NCBI RefSeq assembly: GCF_046197875.1
Contig: NZ_CP166991.1
Coordinates: 434,001-498,000, forward strand
Origin: Methanobrevibacter_A acididurans
GTDB lineage: Archaea; Methanobacteriota; Methanobacteria; Methanobacteriales; Methanobacteriaceae
DNA: 64,000 nt
Direction: 5' to 3'
Shown here: piece by piece, positions 27,190-35,861 of the stretch
How the letters are laid out: each line of letters starts with the position of its first letter
Position numbering within the stretch: the first letter of the stretch is position 1
Notes under the pieces: model-generated
What the model was told of the DNA's origin: nothing
Databases searched by the model: none
What the model saw: only the letters and a program-made list of their open reading frames with translations
Made by a program: the position numbers and the translations under genes

Positions 27190-28860
27190 TTAAATTAATT
27201 TTTTTGCCATGTAAGGTCCTTTAAGTTCGTAACCAAATCTTCGATAATAGTTTCTAGCACCTATACCACTTGTAACAATAAGTTCATTTTTTCCTTTATC
27301 AATACATAACTCTTCTGCACGCTTAATTAAACGTTCACCAAAACCATTATGTTGCCCAATTTTATTAGCTTTCTCTCCAATTTTTAACATGTTTCCATAA
27401 ACATGAAGTTCTCTTAAAAGTGCACTATCTGCACCAATCTCACTACGATGAACCTTTTTAGAAGGCATGCGTAGACGTAAAAAACCAGCTAAACTTTCTT
27501 CATTACTATCTTCAAATGATAAAAATGTTTCTTCACCTTCAACAGCAGTATAACTTTCTTCAAACAATTGGAAATCTTCAAGATTATAATTTTTATCTTT
27601 ATGACCAATTTCTCTACAACGAATACATTTACAATTAATACCTTCTTCATCTAATCTATTATAAACTAACTCTCCTAAATTAGATTTTTTAACCCCTGCT
27701 TCAATAAGGGTAGAAGGAATATCTCGTTGAATACGCATAGTACGGACCCACTTTGGGAGAATTTTCTTAATCTCAACAATTAATTCAACAGCTTCTTCAT
27801 CAGTATAAGGTTCATAACCACCATCTTTCCAAAGATCATATAATTCACTACCTTTAGTTACAAGACAAGGATAAATTTTTAACATATCCGGTTTATAAGA
27901 ATCATTTGTAAAAACTGTTTTGAACATTTCAAGATCTTCTTTTTGTCTTTGAAATAAACCAGGCATTAAATGCATGGCAACTTTTAAACCAGAATCTCTT
28001 AAAACACGATTAGCTTCAATTGAATCTTTTACACTATGTCCTCGTTTCATTTTTTTATAAATTTCATCATGTATTGTTTGAACTCCAATTTCAACCCTAG
28101 TAGCACCCATATTTAACATTCTATCTACATGTTCTTTTTTACACCAATCAGGCCTAGTTTCAAAAGTCATTCCAACACAACGAACTTTGGAAAATTCATT
28201 AGCTTTTTGCACATCTTCTAAAATAACATAATCAGTAGGGGCAAAAGTCTTTAAAATATTATTAGAATATAAAGGGTCTTTTTTAATAATATCTTTTGTA
28301 ATATCTTTTAATTTCATCCCTTTTTCAATATTTTTAAGTACAATACCAAAATCTACCATAGCTTTTAAACATTGAGAGACAAACCAAGTTTGATACGATA
28401 AATCTGTAGATGGAAATGTTCCACCCATTATAATTAGTTCAATTTTATCCACAGGATGTCCTATACTATATAATTGTTTGATTCGATTAAATGTTTGGAT
28501 ATATGGATGATACTCATACATTCTACCTCTAAGTGCAGCTGGTTCTTCACCTGTGTAACTTGGTGGAGCAATATCACTTTTTGGACAGTAAAAACATCTT
28601 CCATGAGGACATTCGTGAGGGTGACACATTACAGCTACAACAGCAACTCCTGAAAGAGTTCTAGAAGGTTTTTTTCTTAATAAACCACTAATACTTCTTT
28701 TTTCTTCTATTGTGGCTGCTTCAAGGATGTCTGCATTGCTCATGAATTTGTTTAATTTTAAATCTCTACAAAGTTGTCTTTTTTCAACTTCTAAATCACG
28801 TCGAGTTTTAATTTTCCCATTTTTTATGTCCTCAATAATTATTCGACAAGCTTCTTCCAT
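27190..28860 (-). CDS. elp3: Elp3-type tRNA uridine-34 carboxymethyl-modifying enzyme
   Basis: A 556-residue archaeal Elp3, the catalytic unit that places a carboxymethyl group on wobble uridine-34 of tRNA using acetyl-CoA and SAM. The radical SAM cluster motif is CPHGRCFYCPKS near residue 90; further cysteines (CVGMTF, CKCIRCREIG) follow. The C-terminal GNAT acetyltransferase domain has HNGFGERLIKRAEE near residue 505 and ARNYYRRFGY near the end. Archaea use Elp3 alone, without the other Elongator subunits, so the absence of partners is normal. Confidence 0.96.
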   Translation of the reverse strand: MEEACRIIIEDIKNGKIKTRRDLEVEKRQLCRDLKLNKFMSNADILEAATIEEKRSISGLLRKKPSRTLSGVAVVAVMCHPHECPHGRCFYCPKSDIAPPSYTGEEPAALRGRMYEYHPYIQTFNRIKQLYSIGHPVDKIELIIMGGTFPSTDLSYQTWFVSQCLKAMVDFGIVLKNIEKGMKLKDITKDIIKKDPLYSNNILKTFAPTDYVILEDVQKANEFSKVRCVGMTFETRPDWCKKEHVDRMLNMGATRVEIGVQTIHDEIYKKMKRGHSVKDSIEANRVLRDSGLKVAMHLMPGLFQRQKEDLEMFKTVFTNDSYKPDMLKIYPCLVTKGSELYDLWKDGGYEPYTDEEAVELIVEIKKILPKWVRTMRIQRDIPSTLIEAGVKKSNLGELVYNRLDEEGINCKCIRCREIGHKDKNYNLEDFQLFEESYTAVEGEETFLSFEDSNEESLAGFLRLRMPSKKVHRSEIGADSALLRELHVYGNMLKIGEKANKIGQHNGFGERLIKRAEELCIDKGKNELIVTSGIGARNYYRRFGYELKGPYMAKKLI

Positions 28861-28995
28861 ATAATTTATTCTCCAATAATTTATAAAAATTAATTAATAA
28901 ATCAGTTAGATTTATATATTTTTTCATACTATAATTTTTATATCTATAATATTAAATAATTGTTTTATATATTAATAAAATATGAGGTTAAAAAA

Positions 28996-29304
28996 ATGAG
29001 AGTAAAAAAACTTTTAGGAATGCTTGCTTTAGATGTTAATGCTAAAGAAATAGGAAAAATCAGTGATTTAGATTTTGATTCAGAAACTGGAAAAATTAAT
29101 CAAATTGCAGTAACTTTAAAAAAGAATATTTTATCTAATGATGAGTTATTATTTGATTATGCTGAAATTAAGAGTGTTGGAGATTATGTACTATTAGATA
29201 CTACTGTAACTAAAGAAAATCCAACAGTTGAAGTAGATCCCGAATCTGAATCTGAATCTCAAAAAGAATCAAAACCAGAAACTGAAAAAGTAAATTTAGA
29301 TTAA
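28996..29304 (+). CDS. PRC-barrel domain protein
   Basis: A 102-residue small protein. Residues 1-70 form a PRC-barrel-like fold: VKKLLGMLALDVNAKEIGKI, then an acidic strand pair, then DYVLLDTTV. The C-terminus is an acidic, repetitive Glu-Ser-Lys tail, probably disordered. Start at ATG 28996, seven bases after GAGGT; the in-frame ATG at 28960 has no site. PRC-barrel proteins in archaea are linked to RNA processing and division, but a role here is not indicated. It precedes a DUF2098 gene by 36 bp and probably shares its transcript. Confidence 0.8.
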   Translation: MRVKKLLGMLALDVNAKEIGKISDLDFDSETGKINQIAVTLKKNILSNDELLFDYAEIKSVGDYVLLDTTVTKENPTVEVDPESESESQKESKPETEKVNLD

Positions 29305-29340
29305 AATTTAATCTTTTATAAAATAGGAGTGTTTGGAAAA

Positions 29341-29643
29341 ATGGAAGCATGTGACATACGTGGAGAAACTGTTTCTATTGGTTCTTATGCACGTTATGGT
29401 GGAACAGGGACAGTAGGCCAAGTTTCTGATATAAAAATAGAAAATAATTCCACTTGGGCTAAATTTAATGAAAATTCTTTATGGTACTCTTTAGACACTA
29501 TTGAGGTAATTAATAAAGATGATATTAAAAAATATGCTCATGATGATAAAGATAGAGTAGAAAAAGTTAAAGATTTGAAAAATAATGTTAAAGAAGATGC
29601 TGTAGCTAATGCTATGGATGTTGATGCTTGTGGAGCAGGTTAA
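29341..29643 (+). CDS. DUF2098 family protein
   Basis: A 100-residue protein of a family found mainly in methanogens, function unknown. The N-terminal half has the conserved SYARYGGTGTVGQV and WYSLDTIEV motifs, probably a small beta barrel; the C-terminal half is charged and ends MDVDACGAG. Start at ATG 29341, ten bases after AGGAG; a GTG at 29329 overlaps that site. It follows the PRC-barrel gene. Confidence 0.8.
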   Translation: MEACDIRGETVSIGSYARYGGTGTVGQVSDIKIENNSTWAKFNENSLWYSLDTIEVINKDDIKKYAHDDKDRVEKVKDLKNNVKEDAVANAMDVDACGAG

Positions 29644-29778
29644 TTTTTTATTCAAATTTTAATAATTTTTTTATTTCTTTTTTTAAATTTTTTAGACTTA
29701 AATAATAATATTTATATTTTAATCCTTACATAATATAAAATGTTTATAAATATTTTAAATTTGTGAGGTGAAAATATT

Positions 29779-30279
29779 ATGCAAAATAGACAAATCGTTG
29801 GTATTATCGCAGTTATATTAGGTATTCTTGTAATGGTTTTCCCATATGTAAGTACTATGTTAATGTCCTTCTTAGCAGGTTTTAGTTTGCTTATTTTAGG
29901 TTTATACTTCATTATTGGTGGAGCAGACTTATGGAGTTTTTCTAAAGGAATATCTGCGACATATATAATTTTAGGGATTATCGGATTTATATTTGGAATT
30001 ATTTTAATAGGTAATTTAAATTTATTCGGTGATTTAATTGGATTATACTTCTATATTATTGGAATAATGTTAATAATCGCTGGTATTTTAAGTTTATTTG
30101 CTAGAGTCCATCCTATTACTAAAGGTTCTGCAATTGTAATGTTAATTTTAGGGATTATCACAATAATTTTAGGCGTATTCTCAATGGCAAGTCCACTTTA
30201 TGTAGCTATTATTTTAGGAGTAGCATTAATTGTTGATGGTATTGCTATTTACTTAAATGGAGATGAATTTATAGGATAA
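29779..30279 (+). CDS. DUF308 (HdeD-like) membrane protein
   Basis: A 166-residue integral membrane protein with six hydrophobic segments arranged as three similar hairpins, with the repeated pattern LIxGIxxIxxG, typical of DUF308/HdeD-like proteins. HdeD is linked to acid resistance in enterobacteria, but in archaea the role is unknown. A GAGGTGA site precedes the ATG. It is followed directly by a terminator hairpin overlapping its stop codon. Confidence 0.85.
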   Translation: MQNRQIVGIIAVILGILVMVFPYVSTMLMSFLAGFSLLILGLYFIIGGADLWSFSKGISATYIILGIIGFIFGIILIGNLNLFGDLIGLYFYIIGIMLIIAGILSLFARVHPITKGSAIVMLILGIITIILGVFSMASPLYVAIILGVALIVDGIAIYLNGDEFIG

Positions 30280-30311
30280 ACATTTTTTCAATGTTTTATC
30301 CTTATTTTTTT
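30274..30311 (+). terminator. Terminator overlapping the DUF308 stop codon
   Basis: GGATAAACATT (30274-30284) pairs with AATGTTTTATCC (30290-30301) with one bulged T, then a T-rich run follows to 30311. The stop codon TAA (30277-30279) lies in the left arm. Confidence 0.6.
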
Positions 30312-30373
30312 AAAAAATTATTCTGTTCGCATAATAACAAATTATATATGTTTTAAAAAATAAATTATAATAT

Positions 30374-30397
30374 AAAGATTTTCTAAAAAAAATCTTT
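30374..30397 (+). promoter_or_regulatory. 5' leader hairpin abutting a ribosome binding site
   Basis: AAAGATTTT (30374-30382) pairs with AAAATCTTT (30389-30397) around six bases, and AGGAG follows at once (30398-30402). A TATATATG tract at 30343-30350 would start the transcript near 30373, so the hairpin would form its 5' end. It might protect the message or tune ribosome access. AT bias lowers confidence. Confidence 0.35.
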
Positions 30398-30413
30398 AGG
30401 AGTTAAAATAAAA

Positions 30414-30722
30414 ATGAAAACTAAAATATTAATTTTGTTGGTATTTATTGCAGCAATAAGCTTACTCATAATATCTCCAGCATCTGCACAAGACGTGTCA
30501 CTTGCAAAATCACCAGATAATGGCGCAATAATGGGATCTTGCCAATGTAACGATCACTGTTTAAACTCAGGACAATTTTTAGACATTAACTGTTCCAACC
30601 AAAATGGAGCAGATATAAACACAACTAGAACTTACTGTAACACAGTTTATACTTACCCACAAGAATATCCTATGGATCATTACATACCATATAACTATCA
30701 ACAAAATCAAAAAATAGATTAA
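30414..30722 (+). CDS. Small secreted cysteine-containing protein, function unknown
   Basis: I do not recognise this 102-residue protein. Residues 1-25 are a signal peptide: charged start MKTK, hydrophobic core ILILLVFIAAISLLIIS, then PASAQD, a canonical cleavage site. The mature part of about 77 residues has five cysteines (CQCNDHC, NC, YC) and an aromatic, proline-rich end (YTYPQEYPMDHYIPYNYQ). The cysteine cluster could form disulfides or bind metal outside the cell. It has a clear AGGAG site and its own leader hairpin and terminator, so it is likely a real, separately expressed gene. Confidence 0.72.
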   Translation: MKTKILILLVFIAAISLLIISPASAQDVSLAKSPDNGAIMGSCQCNDHCLNSGQFLDINCSNQNGADINTTRTYCNTVYTYPQEYPMDHYIPYNYQQNQKID

Positions 30723-30731
30723 ATTAAATGA

Positions 30732-30775
30732 AGTTTTTAGAAAAAAATTTTTCTAAAAACTATTTTATTTTTTTT
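30732..30775. terminator. Bidirectional terminator between convergent genes
   Basis: AGTTTTTAG with following A residues (30732-30747) pairs with the complementary 30748-30761, a stem of about 12-14 bp, followed by T-rich sequence to 30775. It lies between the secreted-protein gene and the convergent helicase gene. Confidence 0.6.
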
Positions 30776-32843
30776 ATAATTCACTAAATTCATGAATTTT
30801 TTTAGCTAAAGTAGGACCAATACCATCAACTTTTTGTAATTCTTTTTCACTAACAAATCTTAAATCTTCACCAAATATATCAACTAAACTTCTAGCACGT
30901 TTTCTACCTAATCTTTTAACACCTAAAACTAAAGGAATAAGATCCTCTTTAATACCATAATACAATCTTGCAGATAAAATATCTAAATCTTTACTAAAAT
31001 TATATTTTCCTAAAACTTCTAAAGTGTTTTTTGTAAAACGAACAAGCATACTAGCTTCGTAAGCAGAACGTCGAGTACTTGCACTATAAACATGATAAGC
31101 ATTTTCAATTTGAAATTCATTTTTTTCATTAATCCATTCCACTAAACTTACACAAGTTGCTTCAGGATTACCAATATCAACAGCAAATAATCCTAAACTA
31201 GATAATTTTTCACGTACAGGATCTTTACTTTTTCTACCTTTAAAAGAAATCAATGGTAAATCCGGAGTTTCTGCTAATGCATAAATAAGTTCATAAGAAT
31301 TAAATTCTTCAATATGGGAAGCATATTCCTTAATTTTAACAGCAGTTTCAACAGCATAATTAGACTTAGCAATCAAATTACCGAAATCAGTAGCTTTTAA
31401 ACCATTAGGAGTAGCCATTAAAATACCATTTTGTAATAAAAACTCTAAAGAAGATTGTATCTCAAATTGTAAACTATCTGAAGCAAAAAGACTCATACTA
31501 GGATTATTTTTCATTTGATATCCATAAAAAGTCATTTCAAAAAATTCCTGTAATTCTTCGGGTGTTTTAGATAAATTAGATGCAACTTGAGAAATTATTT
31601 GTTTAAGAACAGCATCTTTATTTTCAATTAATTTAGAATTAGTAGGTTCCACTAATCCATGAACATATCTTTCCTCTAAATCCATAGCTTCATCCATTGA
31701 TTTAGCAATTAAATATGAATATCCAACAGTATCATATTGAGGTCTACCAGCTCGACCGGACATTTGCAAATAATCAAATACCGGAATATTTTGTGGCCCT
31801 CTAGATGTCCAACGAGTATAATCTCTAATTGCAACATATTTACTTGGTAAATTCACACCATACATTAAACTAGGTGTTGCAGCAATCATTAAAATATTTC
31901 CAGCTCTAAATTCATCTTCAATAATTTCTTTTTGCTCATTAAATAAACCAGCATGATGGAATACAGCGCCATTTTCTGCGGCTTCAGCTAAACGAACACA
32001 AGTACTTGTAGGTTTAGATCCCTTCTTTTTAGGAACATCTAATAATTCGTCAGCTACTTTCTTGAATTTTGCTTTTTGTGTTTTAGAAATTTTTTTCTTC
32101 ATCTTCCCAGATACATAAGTAGCTAAACTTTCAGTAAATCTTCTAGTTGATACAAAACTTAAGGCTTGTGAATTTTCTTCTAATGCTTTCTCTATTATTT
32201 TAACTATAACATCATTCTTATTTTTAGTATTAAACATTTCAGTATCTAATACTTCTTTATTTAACGGTACTGGACGATAATCATGTTCAATTACTTTTGC
32301 ATTTAACCATCCTTCAATTTCATCCATATTCTCTAAAGTTGCAGATAATGCAATAATTCGAAGATTAGGATTAATTTTTTTAGCTCTAGTAATTGCACAT
32401 TCTAATGTTGGTCCTCTTGAAAATTCGCCTATCATATGAAATTCATCAATAATAATCGTATCTACTTCTCGAAGTGTGTTCCATGAAAAACGAGTTAAAG
32501 CATCAAATGATTCAAAAACCATCACTGATAAATCTGAACTTCTAGGACTTCTACCAATTGTAATGTCATGATTTTCAAATTTTTTAAATTCTTTAATTTT
32601 TTCATTTTGTATAGAAATTAATGGAGCAGCATAAACTGCTTTACCTCCATTTAATATGGTTTTTAATGCCGCCATAACTCCTAAAACAGTTTTACCACTA
32701 GCTGTTGGAATAGCTATAATCGTATTTTCTTTATTATCCAAATATCCAGATTCAATAACTGCTTTTTGTGCGGGATTAAATTTTTTAATATAAGGATAAC
32801 AATCTTCAAGTATCTCTTTAATGTTTTCGGGAATATTTTCCAT
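30774..32843 (-). CDS. hel308: Hel308-type superfamily 2 DNA helicase
   Basis: A 689-residue Ski2-like helicase. Walker A is IPTASGKTVLG near residue 45, the Walker B box is DEFH near residue 150, motif III is LSATLENMDE, and motif VI is QMSGRAGRPQYD near 365. The end has a helix-hairpin-helix region (GVKRLGRKRARSLVD, KVDGIGPTLAKKI). Hel308 unwinds lagging strands at stalled forks and restarts replication in archaea. Length agrees. The winged-helix and ratchet domains lie between. Other Ski2-like helicases are the alternative. Confidence 0.85.
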   Translation of the reverse strand: MENIPENIKEILEDCYPYIKKFNPAQKAVIESGYLDNKENTIIAIPTASGKTVLGVMAALKTILNGGKAVYAAPLISIQNEKIKEFKKFENHDITIGRSPRSSDLSVMVFESFDALTRFSWNTLREVDTIIIDEFHMIGEFSRGPTLECAITRAKKINPNLRIIALSATLENMDEIEGWLNAKVIEHDYRPVPLNKEVLDTEMFNTKNKNDVIVKIIEKALEENSQALSFVSTRRFTESLATYVSGKMKKKISKTQKAKFKKVADELLDVPKKKGSKPTSTCVRLAEAAENGAVFHHAGLFNEQKEIIEDEFRAGNILMIAATPSLMYGVNLPSKYVAIRDYTRWTSRGPQNIPVFDYLQMSGRAGRPQYDTVGYSYLIAKSMDEAMDLEERYVHGLVEPTNSKLIENKDAVLKQIISQVASNLSKTPEELQEFFEMTFYGYQMKNNPSMSLFASDSLQFEIQSSLEFLLQNGILMATPNGLKATDFGNLIAKSNYAVETAVKIKEYASHIEEFNSYELIYALAETPDLPLISFKGRKSKDPVREKLSSLGLFAVDIGNPEATCVSLVEWINEKNEFQIENAYHVYSASTRRSAYEASMLVRFTKNTLEVLGKYNFSKDLDILSARLYYGIKEDLIPLVLGVKRLGRKRARSLVDIFGEDLRFVSEKELQKVDGIGPTLAKKIHEFSEL

Positions 32844-32957
32844 TAATTTCTCTCCAAAAATAAAATTTTATTAAATTTTTCTCTAAATTTAATATATTAT
32901 ATGCTTTATACTTTCTTTTTTCCTTAGCATGTGAAAAGTATTAAAATATATTTTTTA

Positions 32958-33428
32958 TTAAATTTTTTCCTTTTTTAATACACAGATATCACTAATTGCA
33001 GTATTAGGGTACTGACCATTTTCATCTTTTTCTACAGCTTTAACCATATCCCAAATTGTGAGTAAAACCACACTAACACCAGTTATAGCTTCCATTTCAA
33101 CACCTGTTTGTCCTGTAGTTTTAACACTAACAGTTGTACTAATTTCACTATCTTCAATATTAAAATTTATTTCAATACCACTGATACTTAACGGATGACA
33201 TAAAGGTATTAAATTAGAAGTATTTTTAATAGCATTTATACCTGCAACTTGAGCAGTTGTTAATACATTACCCTTTTTAATTTCAGCATTTTCAATCATT
33301 TTAATTGTACTTTTTTGAAGATGAATTTTACCAGTAGCTATAGCCATTCTTCTTTGTAATGGTTTATCTCCAACTTCAACCATATGAATCCCATCTTTAG
33401 TAAGATGAGTAAATTCTTTTTCTTTCAT
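32958..33428 (-). CDS. moaC: Cyclic pyranopterin monophosphate synthase
   Basis: A 156-residue MoaC, which completes cyclic pyranopterin monophosphate formation from the MoaA product in molybdopterin biosynthesis. Conserved segments are MVEVGDKPLQRR near residue 16, LIPLCHPLSISG near 73 and GVEMEAITGVSVVLLT near 108; the lysine pair in DMVKAVEKDE is present. Full length. moaA is not in the window. It lies 73 bp downstream of a glycosyltransferase gene on the same strand. Confidence 0.95.
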   Translation of the reverse strand: MKEKEFTHLTKDGIHMVEVGDKPLQRRMAIATGKIHLQKSTIKMIENAEIKKGNVLTTAQVAGINAIKNTSNLIPLCHPLSISGIEINFNIEDSEISTTVSVKTTGQTGVEMEAITGVSVVLLTIWDMVKAVEKDENGQYPNTAISDICVLKKEKI

Positions 33429-33501
33429 TTTAATTACCTATTATAAAAAAATTAAAATTATTATTATATTTCTTTAAAATTTATAAATAAAGTTTAAATA
33501 T

Positions 33502-34599
33502 TTAATTTAATTCTTTGTATGGAATTTCAACTTTTGAAAAATCAAAAGATCTGTTTCTTGCATTAGAAGCAAATTTATCATATAAATCTTTATCATTTAA
33601 AAGTAAATCAATTTTTTCACTTAAATCATCACTACTATTAGGATTAATAAGCAAACCAACATCTTTTGTAATAATTTCACGAATTCCACCAACATCACTG
33701 CCGATTATAGGTTTACCACATGCTAAAGCCTCAATAAGAACTAAACCAAAACTTTCACTATAAGAAGGTAAAACTAACATATCACAACTAGGAATAATTT
33801 TTTCTATATCCTCACGAGCACCTAGAAAAATCACATCCTTAATATCTTCTTTTTTCACATACTCTTTTAAACTATTTAATAAAGGCCCATTACCTACAAT
33901 GACTAATGTTGAATCATTATTTAATTTATTTTTAGCTTCAATAAGTGTTTTAACATTTTTTCTTTTAATTATATTTCCTACAAATAAAATTATAGGCTTA
34001 TTAATATTTACATTATAATCATTTTTTAATTCATCCTTAAAATTGTAGTCATTATTAGGTTTGAAACGTTCAGTATCTACAGAATTCCAATTAATACTTA
34101 TTTTATTTTCTAATCCTTTAATATTTGTTTTAATAATCTCTTTTTTAAGTGCTTGGCTAACTGCTAAAATATGATCGGCATTTTTTAAAACTTTTTTAAT
34201 TATAGGATGAATTAAAAAATGTTTTGCATATAATTCAAACATATCTGATCCATGAGCAGTAACATAAGTTGTAATATTATTTTTTTTCCCTACTTTAGTT
34301 GCAGCATAACCTGCAGGGAAAAGATAATGTCCATGAATAATATCAATATTTTTTTCATGAACTAATTTATTTAAACATTTTTGAGCATTAATACCAAATA
34401 ATAATCCTCTAAGACCGGGAATATTTATTCCTTTTGTCCCAATTACATGTATTCCATCAATATCTTTAATATCTTTATGGGGGTAAGTAATCACATAGAC
34501 TTCATGGCCTTGTTTAACTAATTCTTTAGATAATGTATGAATATGGACTCCTACACCTCCAATATGTGGAGGAAATTGACCAACCATCGCTATTTTCAT
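33502..34599 (-). CDS. Glycosyltransferase family 4 protein
   Basis: A 365-residue GT-B glycosyltransferase. The N-terminal acceptor domain begins MKIAMVGQFPPHIGGVGVH and has TAHGSDMFELYAKH; the C-terminal donor domain has FVGNIIKRKNVKTLIEA and the ESFGLVLIEALACGKPIIG motif (E-x7-E) typical of GT4. It transfers a sugar from a nucleotide or lipid donor, likely to surface glycans or lipids. It lies 30 bp downstream of cbiD and could be co-transcribed, but there is no clear functional link. Confidence 0.88.
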   Translation of the reverse strand: MKIAMVGQFPPHIGGVGVHIHTLSKELVKQGHEVYVITYPHKDIKDIDGIHVIGTKGINIPGLRGLLFGINAQKCLNKLVHEKNIDIIHGHYLFPAGYAATKVGKKNNITTYVTAHGSDMFELYAKHFLIHPIIKKVLKNADHILAVSQALKKEIIKTNIKGLENKISINWNSVDTERFKPNNDYNFKDELKNDYNVNINKPIILFVGNIIKRKNVKTLIEAKNKLNNDSTLVIVGNGPLLNSLKEYVKKEDIKDVIFLGAREDIEKIIPSCDMLVLPSYSESFGLVLIEALACGKPIIGSDVGGIREIITKDVGLLINPNSSDDLSEKIDLLLNDKDLYDKFASNARNRSFDFSKVEIPYKELN

Positions 34600-34629
34600 T
34601 TATTAATCATCTCATAAAAAATTTTATAT

Positions 34630-35733
34630 TTATCTAATTAATCTATTATCATAATTTGTGTTTAAAATATTTCCTTCCATGTCTACAAGGATAACATTTA
34701 ATTCTAAATCAAATCTATTTAAACATTTTCTTTTAATAGCATTTGCAATACTATTTAGAACCATTGTATCTAATTTTTCTTTTTTTAGAATATTTATAAT
34801 TTCCTCAGTAGTTTTTGCCTCAAAAATTTTAACAATAACTTCTTTTCCACATCCAACTAATGCTGCATGTGCAGCAAATATTTCACATCTACCATCAGCT
34901 ACTGCATGTTTAGTGTTAAATATACCACCAGCTAGTTTAACAAGCTTACCAATATGCCCAAATAATGTAAAACTACTTATTCCTCTTTTTTTAGCTTCTT
35001 CAAACATAAATCCAATAAAATTACCTGTTTGAATAATCTCTCCTTTTTTAACATTTAAATCTTTTAATGCTAATTTTTCACCAATATTACCGGGAACAAA
35101 TACTAAATTTTCTACATTTTCTGCAATAGCTACATCAATTTGAGTTACAATAGAATTTTTATAAGCGGTATTATCCATGGATCTTGCAATACCTGTAGTT
35201 CCAAGAATACTTATACCATTAACTATCCCAAGACGGGGATTCATAGTCTTACTAGAAATTTGTTCTCCATTAGGTATGCTTATTATAACTTTCGCAACTT
35301 TATTTGGTGGTAAAATTTTTTCTAAATTTTCCTTAATCATTTTTCGAGGTATAGGATTTATTGCCGCTTCACCTATTGGGATTTGCAAACCTGGTTTAGT
35401 AATTATTCCAACTCCTTTACCTCCATAAATTTGAATATTTGCCTCAAATTTATCTTTTTTATCACATAATTCCACAGTACTTACAATATCTAATCCTACA
35501 GTGACATCCGGATCATTATATGGATATTTAACACTAGAACTTTCAGCTTTATTCTTAGAAATCATCTTACAAGATTTAATTATTATATTTAATGTTTTTA
35601 TTGGAGTTATAATATCTACATTTTTAATATTAAGTTTTTGATTTAGAACCTTCTGTAAACTAGCTAGTGCTGTAGCTGTAGCTAAACTTCCTGTAGTTAC
35701 TCCAGTTTTTACTTTGTTTTCTTTTTTTATCAT
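34630..35733 (-). CDS. cbiD: Cobalt-precorrin-5B C1-methyltransferase
   Basis: A 367-residue CbiD, which methylates C1 of cobalt-precorrin-5B in the anaerobic cobamide pathway. The N-terminus VKTGVTTGSLATATALASL and the internal DVTVGLDIVSTVEL and GKGVGIITKPGL segments are the family signature. The later FTLFGHIGKLVKLAGGIFNTKH is also typical. Full length. It is the first gene of a possible unit with the glycosyltransferase and moaC. cbiP, another gene of the same pathway, is 8 kb away. Confidence 0.94.
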   Translation of the reverse strand: MIKKENKVKTGVTTGSLATATALASLQKVLNQKLNIKNVDIITPIKTLNIIIKSCKMISKNKAESSSVKYPYNDPDVTVGLDIVSTVELCDKKDKFEANIQIYGGKGVGIITKPGLQIPIGEAAINPIPRKMIKENLEKILPPNKVAKVIISIPNGEQISSKTMNPRLGIVNGISILGTTGIARSMDNTAYKNSIVTQIDVAIAENVENLVFVPGNIGEKLALKDLNVKKGEIIQTGNFIGFMFEEAKKRGISSFTLFGHIGKLVKLAGGIFNTKHAVADGRCEIFAAHAALVGCGKEVIVKIFEAKTTEEIINILKKEKLDTMVLNSIANAIKRKCLNRFDLELNVILVDMEGNILNTNYDNRLIR

Positions 35734-35861
35734 GGTATAAAAATCTTTTATTTTATTATTTTAATTATATATTTATTATTTTTTTATAGGATAAATTATT
35801 TATTAAAAAAAGTAGAAAATATATTTATTAATTTTATAAATTATTTAGGAAAAATGTTGAT

